From: Calvatia gigantea
Lineage: Eukaryota > Basidiomycota > Agaricomycetes > Agaricales > Lycoperdaceae
Assembly: GCA_025093985.1 (NCBI GenBank)
Contig: JACAAK010000019.1
Location: 62,001 to 126,000, forward strand
Direction of reading: 5' to 3'
Length of the DNA stretch: 64,000 nt
In this document: piece by piece, positions 55,154-64,000 of the stretch
Layout of the letters: every line of letters begins with the position of its first letter
Numbering within the stretch: the stretch's first letter is position 1
Notes under the pieces: model-generated
What the model saw: only the letters and a program-made list of their open reading frames with translations
Databases searched by the model: none
Told to the model about the DNA's origin: nothing
Translations under genes and position numbers: made by a program

Positions 55154-56583
55154 AAATCCCCGAAGGGCTTGAGTGTTGGATCAGAGATATATGCTTCTCT
55201 GAATTCCATTCTTTCGTCCGTTGGGAGTTCTCTGATCATTGCTTGGATATCGAGTGCAGAGATCTTTCGGGTTTGATTAGGAGCGGCACCGGAGTAATTC
55301 CTGGAAGCTTGAGGTTGTGAGGGTTGTGCATAACGGGGTGGTTGCATGAATCTTCTTTGTGGTGGGTGGGGTCGTCTAGGAGGTGGTTTTTCCTTGGACA
55401 GGTTTGGGTCAGGATTTGGACAATTGCTGATAAGGTGTCCAAATTTTCCGCATCCTATGCATTTCCCAGCTTTGTAGCGAGCAACTTGTTCAGCAGTAAA
55501 TACTGTGTTTAATTGTAATTCCGGGTCATCCAAGTCATAGCCTTCATGAGTGTAGTCTTGCTCTGGAGGATACAGTTCTTTGTCTTCGTAAGGTGGTTCG
55601 TAGGGGTCTTGAGGTTCTGCCTGTACTTCATGTATGGTTCGTGCAGGTTGGCGATTTGGTTGAAAACGAGTGTGGTAGGTTGGTTGGAAACGGGGTGGTT
55701 GGTAGGGGGTTGGGTTTCGAGGGAAGTTTCTAGGCCACATTGCGTCAGCTTGACGATTGACAGAGTCTTGTCGTACTGCATTGGTATACCATTCAGCAAT
55801 GGTTTCGGGTGGTCCTTCTTTTCTAGTCCATACTTCTCTTGCGAGATTAGGATTGAGTCCTCGTTTATATTGTTCAATTAATGCTTCATTGTCTTGAATT
55901 CCTCCGATAGATGCAAGGCATTGGAATTCAAGATTAAAGTCTGCTGCAGAGGACTTATTTTGCTTCAATTCGTACCATTGTCTTCGCGCAGTGATTTGTT
56001 CATCTACTGGAGTGAAGTGTTTCAAGATTTCAATTTCGAATTCTTCGAAGGTAGAGTATCTCCAAGGGATGGGCTTTCCACGGGCATCGGTAATTCGGCT
56101 TTTGTAATATTGTTCAGACCAGGATCCGGCTTTCCCTTCGACCATAAGGCCGAGGACGAATCTGATCTGTCGTTGGTCATCCGTAAATGCTCTAGGGTTC
56201 ATTTCAAGATAGTTTTTGACTAGCATCCACCAGGTTTTAAATTGGGGGTTTGTTCCGTCGAAGTTTGGGGGCTTTTGTCCGATTTCTTTCGAATTCCCAT
56301 CGTTTCCTACAAATTGAATGGCTGGAGTACAATGTCTTTGTCGACCTCCTCCTTCTCTTCCAATGGAGAAAGAGGACGGAGTGAATGAACCATGGCTGGA
56401 GTTTCGTGAAGAGGGAGGGGAGGGAGAGGGCGCTTTTCCTTGTCGACCTCTATGGGGAGGATCTTCTCCAGGTGTTCTTCATCGTCCAATTCCGAAGATG
56501 GGAGTTGTAGCTCCTGATCAGGGTGGTGGTTGGTCGGTTGGTTCATTATTTGTTTCAGTTTGTGTTTGAGTGGAAGTAGCCAT
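55150..56583 (-). pseudogene. Gypsy gag, two nonsense codons
   Basis: Capsid/nucleocapsid precursor. From MATSTQTQTETNNEP the frame runs to TGA 56518-56520 and TGA 56479-56481 (each fits CGA Arg, the second in GR*RTPG). It is then open for 358 codons to 55150. That part holds the capsid-type sequence FDGTNPQFKTWWMLVKNYLE, the retrotransposon-Gag core (EFEIEILKHFTPVDEQITAR) and a zinc knuckle CIGCGKFGHLISNC (about 55420-55461). A Pro/Arg-rich tail follows. The end is TTT TGA, and pol continues in the -1 frame from the same place. About 477 codons in all. A 194-codon open frame at 56891-56307 in another phase is judged incidental. Confidence 0.88.
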
Positions 56584-57372
56584 GCCTTCAATTTCTGGAT
56601 GAATTGGTTCTTGTGATTCAAGGCCCGGGATATCTGGGTATTCGAGGGTGTCTGGAGTGTATATAAGATGGGTTCCTTCTCGATTGAGGATGTCTTGGAA
56701 GTCAGATGGATGTTCGGGCAACTGATGGAACGTCTCGTTGTCTTCGTTGTCTTCAAGGACGGATGGTAAGGTGTGGGGGTTTTCGATTCCGAATTGGGAA
56801 GGGGATACGGCTCTGGATGGTGTCTGTGGTGGTGACTCTTGAGATGGACCTTGCTCGGGTGAATCGGGTCGAAAATAGTTGAATTTGCCACCTTGTGTTG
56901 GTTTCGGTGGTTCAGGCTCAGTGGATTTCCTAGTAGGTGCTGGTAATTCTTGTAGTAGTTTCGGTTTTTGTGATCTAGTGCGTGGGGTATGATAAATCCT
57001 TTCTAAGAATGGTGCAGAAGGTTCTTCTGGTTGATGAGTTTGTTTAGGCGGGGGAGTAGTAGGAGACTCGAATGAGTGTTGGGTTGGTGTATGGAATGAT
57101 CGTTCTGGGGATGAGGAAGGAGGGTGTAAGGGACGTTTCCCTTTTCGCGACGTGGTGAAGAAAGATAGATAGCGGTAGCCAGGCCCGCTCTTCTCAACGC
57201 TACTTGGCGGAGGATAGATAAACAAATCAGTGGACCCGAAGTTCCACTCTTCTTAACCCTATTACCGGGAAGGCTTCTCAACGTCAACTGGACGGAGGGA
57301 TAGTCAGCAGAAGCTGGCCGTAAGAGACTGGAGTCGTATAGAAACGAGAGAAGGGAGGAGAGGTTATTCTTA
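56584..57372 (-). other. Gypsy leader / possible Gag N-terminal extension
   Basis: The stretch from the 5' LTR to the likely Gag start. From 57225 the gag frame is open (Pro/Ser/Thr-rich sequence starting MFIYPPPSSVEKSG), so Gag may begin there. I prefer the ATG at 56583 (MATSTQTQTETNNEP), because the upstream part has the composition of a disordered leader. Confidence 0.5.
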
Positions 57373-58000
57373 TGTTACGTGTGTTACCTTACTTCGCAAC
57401 CGGGCCCGGATCGTCTCCACTCAGGGAGAGGTTCAACGCTATAGCCCAGGAGTATTAGACAAGTCTCAATGACTTCTGTGCAGGCTTCGGATCGCTCCCT
57501 CGAGTAGAAGCTCGCGCTTGCCTGAGAAGTCCGAGTTAAGTGTCACTGCAGTCCCCAAGGTTGTTAGCCTTGTAGCAGACGAGCGAAGATAAGGAAGCTT
57601 GTTACTAGAATAACCTGAAGTAATACAAAGTACTACTTAAGGTTTATATACTAGCTACGAATAGGCGATGAGAGATTACGTAGTAAGTAGATATGAGTCA
57701 ATGCGAACTACTACGGGTTAATTGGTAATCTAAGGAATCATAGGGATAGGCGAGATGAATACAGAAGAACGAGTATGAGTCATAAGAAGATAGAGTCAGG
57801 TAAGGAGAAATACGATGATGGGAAAAGATGAGAATGAAACAGGAACATGATTCAGAATGAATCATAAGAAGCAAAGGTAGAAGTACATGTGATAAATAAA
57901 TAAAGAACGGACCGGGGTATACAAGAAGAAGAATGGAAAGTCCGTATGGAAGGTTAATACGTTGATGCGGAGAGTCTGGGGGTGTGGTAAGTTCGTAACA
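57373..58000 (-). repeat. Gypsy 5' LTR
   Basis: 628 bp, TGTTACG...CGTAACA. On the element's strand the leader begins TAAGAATAACC right after the LTR. I see no TGG-type tRNA primer-binding site in the first bases. Confidence 0.95.
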
Positions 58001-59024
58001 CAAGGTGATTGTCCCAGTCTTCATTGATGATATCACTCTGGTGTCGAGGGATGACTCTGCCATGGACTCAGCTGTCCAGGAACTGTCTAAACACTTCAAA
58101 CTGCGAGATCTCGGTGCTACAAGCTGGTTACTGGCTGTACAGGTGAAGCAGGATGCTCTAAATCGCTCCATTTCGCTCTCCCAGGCTCAGTATGTCAGGG
58201 AACTGCTAGAGCGCTTCAAAATGGACGATTGTAACACTGTGAAGACCCCTCTACTACCAGGACTTGAGCTCTCTGATGACCAGCCTACCCCTGAGGAGCA
58301 AGAAGCCATGAAGTCCATTCCTTATCTCTCTGCTGTGGGTTCCCTGCAGTATCTTGCCACCATGACTCGTCCAGATATTGCTTACTCTGTGTCCTACCTT
58401 GGGAGGTTCAATCACAACCCATCTCCGAGGCACTGGGCTGCTGTAAAGCACTTATTTCGCTATCTGAAGGGAACTGTTGAGTACAAGCTTGTCTACAAGG
58501 GTAATGACAACCCAGAGCTATTCCAGACCTTCTCTGATGCTTCCCATGGCTCCTGCAAGGCCACAGGACGTGCTACAGGCGGTTATGTGACTCTAGTGAG
58601 TGGTGGGGCTGTAGGATGGTGCTCAAAGCGCCAGCCTTTTGTGACTCTGTCCTCTACTGAGGCTGAGTATGTTGCTGCAGTTGAGGGTGGCAAGGAGATC
58701 ATGTGGATGAGGAACATCCTGACAGAGTTTGGCTATCCCCCTTCCCTTTCCTCGACACTCTACATTGACAACAAGTCAGGAATTTGTGTAGCGAAGAACC
58801 CAGAGCACCATGGATGGATGAAGCACCTGGACTTGAGGTTCTTCTGGCTTCAAGATGCTGTTGCTGATGAAGTGATCAATCCAGTGTATGTGTCCACTGA
58901 CCAACAACTTGCTGATATCCTCACAAAGGCTGTATACCCCAAGACTGTGAACTTTCCTGTTCCCTTGCTTGGACTCACTCTGTGATAACTCCCCTCTCCA
59001 TGGACTGCTTAGATCAGGGGGGTG

Positions 59025-59317
59025 TGTTAGATGTGGTCTCATCAGTCCTATAGATAGATTGGGACTTATCACTGACAGAGTTTTAGTCAGGTGATGAGTC
59101 ACATGACACAGGTGGACTTGTAGCTTCCTGTGGACGCTTTGAGAGCCTTTAGTCTCTTACAGTTGTCCACAGGTGAGCAAAGTATTGTAACTTCATTATC
59201 AAGTCTCTTACAGTTGTCCACAGTAATTGTGGATTTCCTCCTTTAATATTAATCCAATAGACTTCGTTCCACCACTGTTAGGACCGTCTCAACGTCCCCC
59301 ACGCGCACCTCTTTACA
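59025..59317 (+). repeat. Copia LTR 3 (3' LTR of Copia-2)
   Basis: 293 bp, TGTTAG...TTTACA, directly followed by LINE sequence GATACCCCTGTT of Tad-G. Confidence 0.95.
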
Positions 59318-61930
59318 GATACCCCTGTTATTGATCTGCTCCCTATGCTAACGTGGCGGGAATGGGTGGACTTCTCAGCCAAGGAACTGGTGGACGCTCT
59401 GTCTGCCTGCTCTAAGGTCTCTGCGCCGGGCCCCGACCACGTTACGTGGAGGATGCTCAAACAGATTGTGCTTGGGGATGCCCTGCTGGTCTTCGTACGT
59501 CTAGCTAGCGCCTGTATTCGTCTAGGTTGCTGGCCGGAGTATTTTAAAGAATCTATGTCAGTTATTATCCCTAAGCCGGGTAAGCCTGCATACTCTACAC
59601 CCAAGGCCTTTAGGCCTATAGTTCTTCTCAACATGCTGGGTAAGCTGTTTGAGAAAATGATCGCGACTAGGCTCCAGTTTGACTCTGTCAAATTTGGGGT
59701 CTTTCACCCTAATCAGCTTGGAGGTGTGATCCAACGATCCACTGAAGATGCTGGCCTAATGCTGACCCACATCGTAAGAGTGGGTTGGGCTAAGGGCCTC
59801 AGGACTAGCATTGTGGCTTTTGACATAGCGCAGTTCTTTCTGTCATTGCACCATGATATGCTGGTGGCAATACTCCGCAAGCAAGGATTCGCCCCTGAGC
59901 TGGTCGAGTTCTTTGTGCACTATCTGGTAGGACGGAAGACCCAGTACTGCTGGGATTCTTTCAAGTCCGAACCATTTCCATCAGATGTGGGGGTAGGGCA
60001 GGGATTTGCCCTCTCTCCCGTCCTGTTGGCCTTATACATAGCTCCGCTAATGTGGCTTTTCAACAGGGAGGCGTCACATCTAGGGACGACTCTTCTGTCA
60101 TATGTTGATGATGGCACCATCATTGCCCAGTCGAAAGACTGGGGGTCTAACCTTGTGGCTCTTAAGAAGGCATATGGTATTATATTCAGGCTCTTTGAGC
60201 GCTTTGCCTTGGTACTTGAACATGACAAGTCTGAGGTCTTTCACTTCTCCTGTAAGCATAGGGATGACAATCCACTGATAGACCTGGGCTTTGCCCCGTT
60301 CACTGGTGATACACTGCTCCGGCCCAAGCCTTATTGGAGGTATTTGGGCTTCTACTTCGACCGTGCCCTCACTTTTAAGGAGCATGTTCGTTATTACTCT
60401 ACTAAAGCACTTTCTACGGTGAAAGCCATGAAGATGCTTGGTAATTCTACGAGGGGCTTGCGGCCTATGCAGAAGTGCCTCCTTTATCGGTCATGTGTTG
60501 TCCCTATTGCGACATACGGCTTTAAACTCTAGTTCTTCAAGGGCTCTCACTGTAAGGCGGCCCTCAAGAGCCTGAATGTTATGCAAAGACAGGCGGCCCT
60601 GTGGATCACAGGTGCATTCCGGACTGCCCCTACTGGGGCCGCAGAGTCATTCGCGGGTCTCATACCCATCCAGCTTCACATACAGAAGCTTGCTGTCAGG
60701 TCAGACTACAGGATTAAGACCCTGTCACCTAACCATCCCCTCAGGGCCCTTATGAGCCCTGAATATTCTGGGTCTGCTAAGCTGCACACTCGCTCTATCG
60801 GTCTTATGTCTCCTGCGGTTCGCAAGAAGACTAAGGGCTCCTTAATCCAGGCTGATGCCAACCTGGTAAACCTCGTCGAGGAATTTGAGCCTATGGCTTC
60901 AATTAATTGGCCCGGATACCGCCTGATGGACTGCCACCCTGACCAGGTGTCGTTCATGGAGGTGAAACTCAATGCGGAGGGTAATACCGACCCCAAGCAT
61001 ATGTATGCTCTCAATGCGCGCCTTAGGGAGTGCAGAGAGGACCTCGGGATTGTTCATATGGCGACGGACGCAAGTCTGCCGCTCCATGGCAAGTTCCAGG
61101 CAGTTTCATCTGCCCATGTCTATCGCCAGCAGGAGTGTCTCCGGGAGATCACTCACGTGGCAGGCCGAGTTACAGCACCTGATGCTGAGCTCATGGCCAT
61201 TGCACTTGGCATTCACTTTGCTCTTAAGCAGGGTGACGTCAGGCTCATACGTGTATTCACTGACTCTATTGTGTCAGCGAGGCTCACAGTTGATCCGTCT
61301 ACACACTCTGGGCAGACTCTGTCCCAAGGGGTGTGTGTGGCGCTGAAACAATGGCTCTTTGGGGATCCCCGGAGGGGCATTGAATTTCTCACTGTCCCTT
61401 CTTCCGAGAAGTGGGAGTTTCACCATGCTGTTCACCGGCATGTCACCTCATTCCCTCAGGTCGCTTATGGCCTGAGGCCATTCACTTCTATTGCCCGCCT
61501 GCACAAGGAGGCGGTCGATGATGTTCTGGAGTCATGGCGCCAGCTGTACTCTACCTCTTCTTATAAAGGGCGTAGTAATATGGATCTCGCCTCCAGGGCG
61601 GACCCATCTGTTCCGGGGAAGCCGACCTACCTTTCTGGTGGGCCCTGGCTCCCTCATGTTAGTAGCTCTAACTCGCTCTGTGTGAGGGCCGTGCGTGCCG
61701 TTACCGGTCATGCTCTGATCGGGTCGTACCGAGTACGATTCTTTCCTACTGAAAGCATTAGCTGTTCATGTGGCGCCACTCTTGAGGGGCGCTATCACAT
61801 CTTCGTCAGGTGTCCCAACCATAAGAGGGAACTTGACAGACCTCCTCAGACCATTTGTGAGCTGATTGACTTCCTGAACGCAAACCCTGGGGCCTTTGCA
61901 TTCAGACCAGATGATGCTGGGATCGGCTGA
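59318..61930 (+). pseudogene. Tad-G ORF2, RT to C-terminus, one nonsense codon
   Basis: Continuation to the right of the Copia array in a single frame. RT motifs: FRPIVLLNMLGKLFEKMIATR, VAFDIAQFFLSLHH, LLSYVDDGTIIAQ. A TAG at 60530-60532 replaces the Trp (TGG) of FKLWFF in other copies. After it the frame is open through RNase H (MATDASLPLHG, FTDSIVSARL) and the C-terminal CSCGATLEGRYHIFVRC to the normal end FRPDDAGIG. Confidence 0.92.
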
Positions 61931-62563
61931 GCTGGTGTGTGTGGGGGGTCCCTGCGGTGTCGCTGGTCTCCTGGCCTACTAGGTGGAGAAGTTGCAAGGC
62001 AACAGGGGTGGGGTCCCTGGGGGGTGCTTCTGGCCTCGGCTAGTGGTGCTCCTTTCCTGGGCCTAGTTGGGGGCTTTGTGGGGGGCGGAGGCGTAAAATA
62101 ATGGGGGTGGGGTCCCCGGGTGGTGGTGTGGGTTCGTCCTGCTCAGCTGCTTTCTTGGGCGCCATTTAGGCGGCGCTTCGAGTTGCTACCCTGCCTACTG
62201 TGTCGCTCTAGATCAGGGCTGGGCTGATACTCTTTCGCTTGGGAAGTTGGGGGTAAGGCGGCTCCAAGCGGGGGCTCCTTGCGCTGGCTCTCCTGACTAC
62301 ACCTGTCCCCTCTTGGGCGCTGGGCCACTGCTGCCGCTGGGCCCGCCGCTTGTGGGACGATCAGGGCACCGCCACAATGCGGTGGTGCGTCATTGGGTGT
62401 ACACCACAAGACCTGGGCAACTGGGTCTTCTTCAGTGTGATGGGCATTTCGGGAAACCGGAGGATTTGGCAAGTAGGGGGCGATCTGGTCTGGTCTGGGT
62501 TAGCACTTGGGTTGGGTTGGGCTGCTTCTGAACAGTAGATTACTCTTAACTCATCGGACCTCA
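61931..62563 (+). other. Tad-G 3' UTR, cut by Tad-L
   Basis: About 630 bp of 3' UTR including a partly decayed GCACCGCCAC...GCGGTGGTGC hairpin at about 62366. It ends CATCGGAC, where Tad-L begins. The last ~100 bp, including the terminal hairpin and poly(A), must lie beyond the window if they survive. Confidence 0.8.
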
Positions 62564-62687
62564 CACCTTCCTTTTCCAGCAACCACCACCATCAACGGGG
62601 CGGTTACTGTAATCTAGTCGTATCATATACACCGTAACCCCAACTCTTGGCTAGGGCACATCCCTAGTTGCTGAACTACTCGCTGGT
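62564..62687 (+). promoter_or_regulatory. Tad-L 5' UTR
   Basis: 124 bp, the same as in Tad-J and Tad-K apart from a few substitutions. It runs directly up to the ORF1 ATG. Confidence 0.6.
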
Positions 62688-64000
62688 ATGAGCCGCAAGC
62701 CACCCAGTTCATCACACGACCTGTGGGCTGACGACCCGGTCCCGCCGCAATCGTCCCCTGACCCGATCGCTCGTATTCCGGGTGTGGGCTCCCAGCAGCC
62801 ACAACCCCGCTACCAAACCCGCGCCTCAACCCAGGCCTCCTCTGGGGAGGGCACGCGCCAACGATACGCCGCCGTACTGATCACAGCATGGCCGCCATCA
62901 TCAACCTCCTCGAGTGGAACCGCCCAACCTCGGTCCCATGCTCCCTCTCGTGCTACCTCCCCCTCTCCTGCGCCGGTGGAGATGGCGGACCCTTTCGACG
63001 ATGACGAGGACGAGGTGGTGGCCCCCGGGGCTGCTGCTTCTGCGATCGCCACCGATCCCCCTGGGAGCTCCGCTGGCAAAGATATGTCAGTGGAGTCGTT
63101 CGGCGATTTGGAGTATGCTCCATCCGTAGCGGCACTGGCAGGTGACGAAGAACACCTCGCTGTGGACGTCCAGGGCACAGCCGAATCCCTGCACAACCTG
63201 TCCTCTTGGTTCAGGTCCGTGCATGCTATGCCGCTTAGCGCGGAATCTACCACAGTGGTACTGGGCGCCGCCTTGGTGTTTGTCCAGTCCCTGTCTAACA
63301 ATGGCTGGTTGGATCGCTCTCCAACTGGTCAGTCTAATCCGAGTTGGCTCGGGGGTCACGCTGTGGCCAATATTGCCTCTCGCTACGCTCGTCCCCTGCC
63401 CGACAGGAGAGCTACCCCCCCGCCTCGGCCGTCCGGCTCAGGCGATGTCGACGCTGATATGGGAGGCTCCACGCCTAGATCTGGTAGATCTAAGCTGGCC
63501 AGAGCTCCCGCACCACCACCTCCGTTTCAGCCCGTCCGTCCTGCCCGTCGTGAGCGGGACCTTGTCGAGTCGATTCGAAAGAACGCAGAGGCGAAGCACC
63601 TTGCCCTGCAGCAGCAATGGAGGAGTGCCCCGGTCCAACCTGGTCCGGTGCGCCCTCTCAACATCACCAAGAAGAAGAAGGCAGTGCTGTCCTCGTACGC
63701 GCAGACACTATCTTCCTCTGGTAAGGGCAAATCTGCCCAGATCCCTGTGGTCACGGCTGTGCGCGTTGCGCAGTCATTCCCAGAGCTTGAGCCCAAACGA
63801 GTCGTAGCTATGGCTCGGGAGGCTGAACCCTCAGCGCAAGGCAAGTCCAAGCGCCCCAACAATGTCACGGCTGGTCCCAACCGTCGGCAACTCCTCATGA
63901 CTGCGGTCGCCGTGCCGGAAGGTGCCCCCCGCCCTCAGACTAACCACTTTGTTGAAGTTATCAATAGAGGCCTCGTACAAGCTCGCGTCCGTTGCAGGAT
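62688..64000 (+). CDS. Tad-L ORF1, open to the window edge (3' partial)
   Basis: I translated this frame by hand: it starts MSRKPPSSSHDLWADDPVP and stays open for 437 codons to position 64000. It covers the Ser/Pro-rich N-terminus, FDDDEDE, SVESFGDLEYAPSVAALAG, SAESTTVVLGAALVFVQ, the Pro/Arg-rich linker, the KKKKAVLSSYAQ stretch and the start of the NHFVEVINRGLVQARVRCR block. The zinc knuckles would follow outside the window. The start matches that of Tad-K and Tad-J. No frameshift or stop is seen. Confidence 0.9.
   Translation, partial: MSRKPPSSSHDLWADDPVPPQSSPDPIARIPGVGSQQPQPRYQTRASTQASSGEGTRQRYAAVLITAWPPSSTSSSGTAQPRSHAPSRATSPSPAPVEMADPFDDDEDEVVAPGAAASAIATDPPGSSAGKDMSVESFGDLEYAPSVAALAGDEEHLAVDVQGTAESLHNLSSWFRSVHAMPLSAESTTVVLGAALVFVQSLSNNGWLDRSPTGQSNPSWLGGHAVANIASRYARPLPDRRATPPPRPSGSGDVDADMGGSTPRSGRSKLARAPAPPPPFQPVRPARRERDLVESIRKNAEAKHLALQQQWRSAPVQPGPVRPLNITKKKKAVLSSYAQTLSSSGKGKSAQIPVVTAVRVAQSFPELEPKRVVAMAREAEPSAQGKSKRPNNVTAGPNRRQLLMTAVAVPEGAPRPQTNHFVEVINRGLVQARVRCR

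Larger units (their letters stand above)
48853..58000 (-). mobile_element. Chromodomain Gypsy (chromovirus) with a third ORF, 5-bp TSD
   Basis: Complete 9148-bp Ty3/Gypsy element inserted in Copia-2. It has identical-length LTRs (48853-49480 and 57373-58000), TG...CA ends, and CAAGG duplicated at 48848-48852 and 58001-58005. Reading leftwards the order is 5' LTR, leader, gag, pol, ORF3, 3' LTR. All three genes have premature stops, eight in total, each explicable by a C-to-T or G-to-A transition. The LTRs differ by about seven transitions by eye. Confidence 0.96.
31606..59024 (+). pseudogene. Copia-2 Gag-Pol, split by Tad-J and Gypsy, nonsense-mutated
   Basis: Internal region in three pieces: 31606-32222, 45978-48852 and 58006-59024. 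The coding part starts with ATG at 31731 and ends at 58985. In-frame stops are TAG 31806-31808 (Trp in Copia-1), TAG 31965-31967 (Gln), TGA 32055-32057 (Arg) and TAG 48753-48755 (Gln); each is one C-to-T or G-to-A change. The second piece is otherwise open for 937 codons, with the zinc knuckle changed to CHKSRHTIQKC, the protease DTGATSHMT and the whole integrase. The third piece (326 codons) starts just before the RT catalytic VFIDDITLVS and includes RNase H. Confidence 0.95.
26509..59317 (+). mobile_element. Copia tandem array: LTR-internal-LTR-internal-LTR
   Basis: Three 293-bp LTRs in the same orientation at 26509-26801, 31313-31605 and 59025-59317, with a Copia internal region between each pair. 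The middle LTR is shared. The second internal region is split by Tad-J (with Tad-K inside) and by a Gypsy element. The flanks are LINE ORF2 on both sides, but GGGTC on the left and GATAC on the right do not match, and 270 bp of LINE are missing between them. The simplest reading is two neighbouring Copia insertions fused by LTR-LTR recombination. Confidence 0.92.
19621..62563 (+). mobile_element. Tad-G: host LINE scattered over 43 kb by later insertions
   Basis: One plus-strand LINE whose segments are 19621-19676, 21590-23331, 25436-26508 and 59318-62563. The first two joins are proven by exact TSDs of Tad-H and Tad-I. The third join crosses the Copia array and lacks 270 bp of ORF2 (equivalent to 37385-37654 of Tad-K). 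The 5' side begins abruptly within ORF1 at 19621, next to Tad-F. The 3' UTR is cut by Tad-L after CATCGGAC. The assumption that the segments left and right of the Copia array are the same copy is inference. Confidence 0.82.
62564..64000 (+). mobile_element. Tad-L: LINE with complete 5' end, continues past the window
   Basis: Begins CACCTTCC at 62564 inside the 3' UTR of Tad-G. It has the usual 124-bp 5' UTR and an ORF1 that is open to the window end. Its 3' end and TSD are outside. Confidence 0.93.

Noticed and set aside
56307..56891. 194-codon open frame overlapping gag in another phase
   Set aside because: The capsid sequence continues from the other frame once two CGA-to-TGA stops are allowed; this frame does not lead into capsid motifs.
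1..64000. CRISPR array, prokaryotic operon or phage genes
   Set aside because: No regular short repeats with spacers; all recognisable proteins are eukaryotic retrotransposon proteins.

Overview
This 64-kb window appears to consist only of transposable elements nested inside one another. I found no host gene, tRNA, rRNA or CRISPR array. The elements point to a filamentous fungus. There are many copies of one Tad-like non-LTR retrotransposon (APE endonuclease, reverse transcriptase, RNase H, zinc-knuckle ORF1), a Ty1/Copia element and a chromodomain Ty3/Gypsy element. The style of the Copia and Gypsy proteins resembles basidiomycete (Agaricomycete) elements, but this is an inference from memory and is weak. 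CpG-type C-to-T decay of the copies also fits a cytosine-methylating fungus.

Naming: the LINE copies are called Tad-A to Tad-L from left to right. A complete Tad copy is about 6.87 kb. It has a 5' UTR starting CACCTTCC, ORF1 (701 aa), ORF2 (about 1300 aa) overlapping ORF1 by ATGA, a roughly 0.7-kb GC-rich 3' UTR with two hairpins, and poly(A).

Left third (1-19620). Tad-A (minus) carries two solo LTRs and sits in Tad-B (minus). Tad-B also contains Tad-C (minus, 10-bp target-site duplication, TSD). Tad-B abuts a diverged, LTR-less Copia fragment that was split by Tad-D (plus, 14-bp TSD). Tad-E (a 90-bp stub) and Tad-F follow.

Right two thirds (19621-62563). One 5'-truncated plus-strand LINE, Tad-G, is spread over about 43 kb. 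It was hit by Tad-H (16-bp TSD), Tad-I (15-bp TSD) and a Copia array of three LTRs and two internal regions. The first Copia has an uninterrupted 1448-aa Gag-Pol. The second was hit by Tad-J (15-bp TSD), which was then hit by the full-length Tad-K (13-bp TSD), and separately by a 9.1-kb Gypsy element (5-bp TSD). Tad-L, with a complete 5' end, begins in the 3' UTR of Tad-G and runs off the window.

The most unusual object is the Gypsy element. Downstream of a normal gag and pol (protease-RT-RNase H-integrase-chromodomain) it has a third sense ORF of about 605 codons ending in three zinc knuckles, in the position where env or an accessory gene would lie. Its gag, pol and ORF3 contain eight in-frame stops; all are TGA or TAG and can be explained by C-to-T or G-to-A transitions at Arg or Trp codons.

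The TSDs, several of them exact, allow a relative order of insertion events to be read directly from the sequence.
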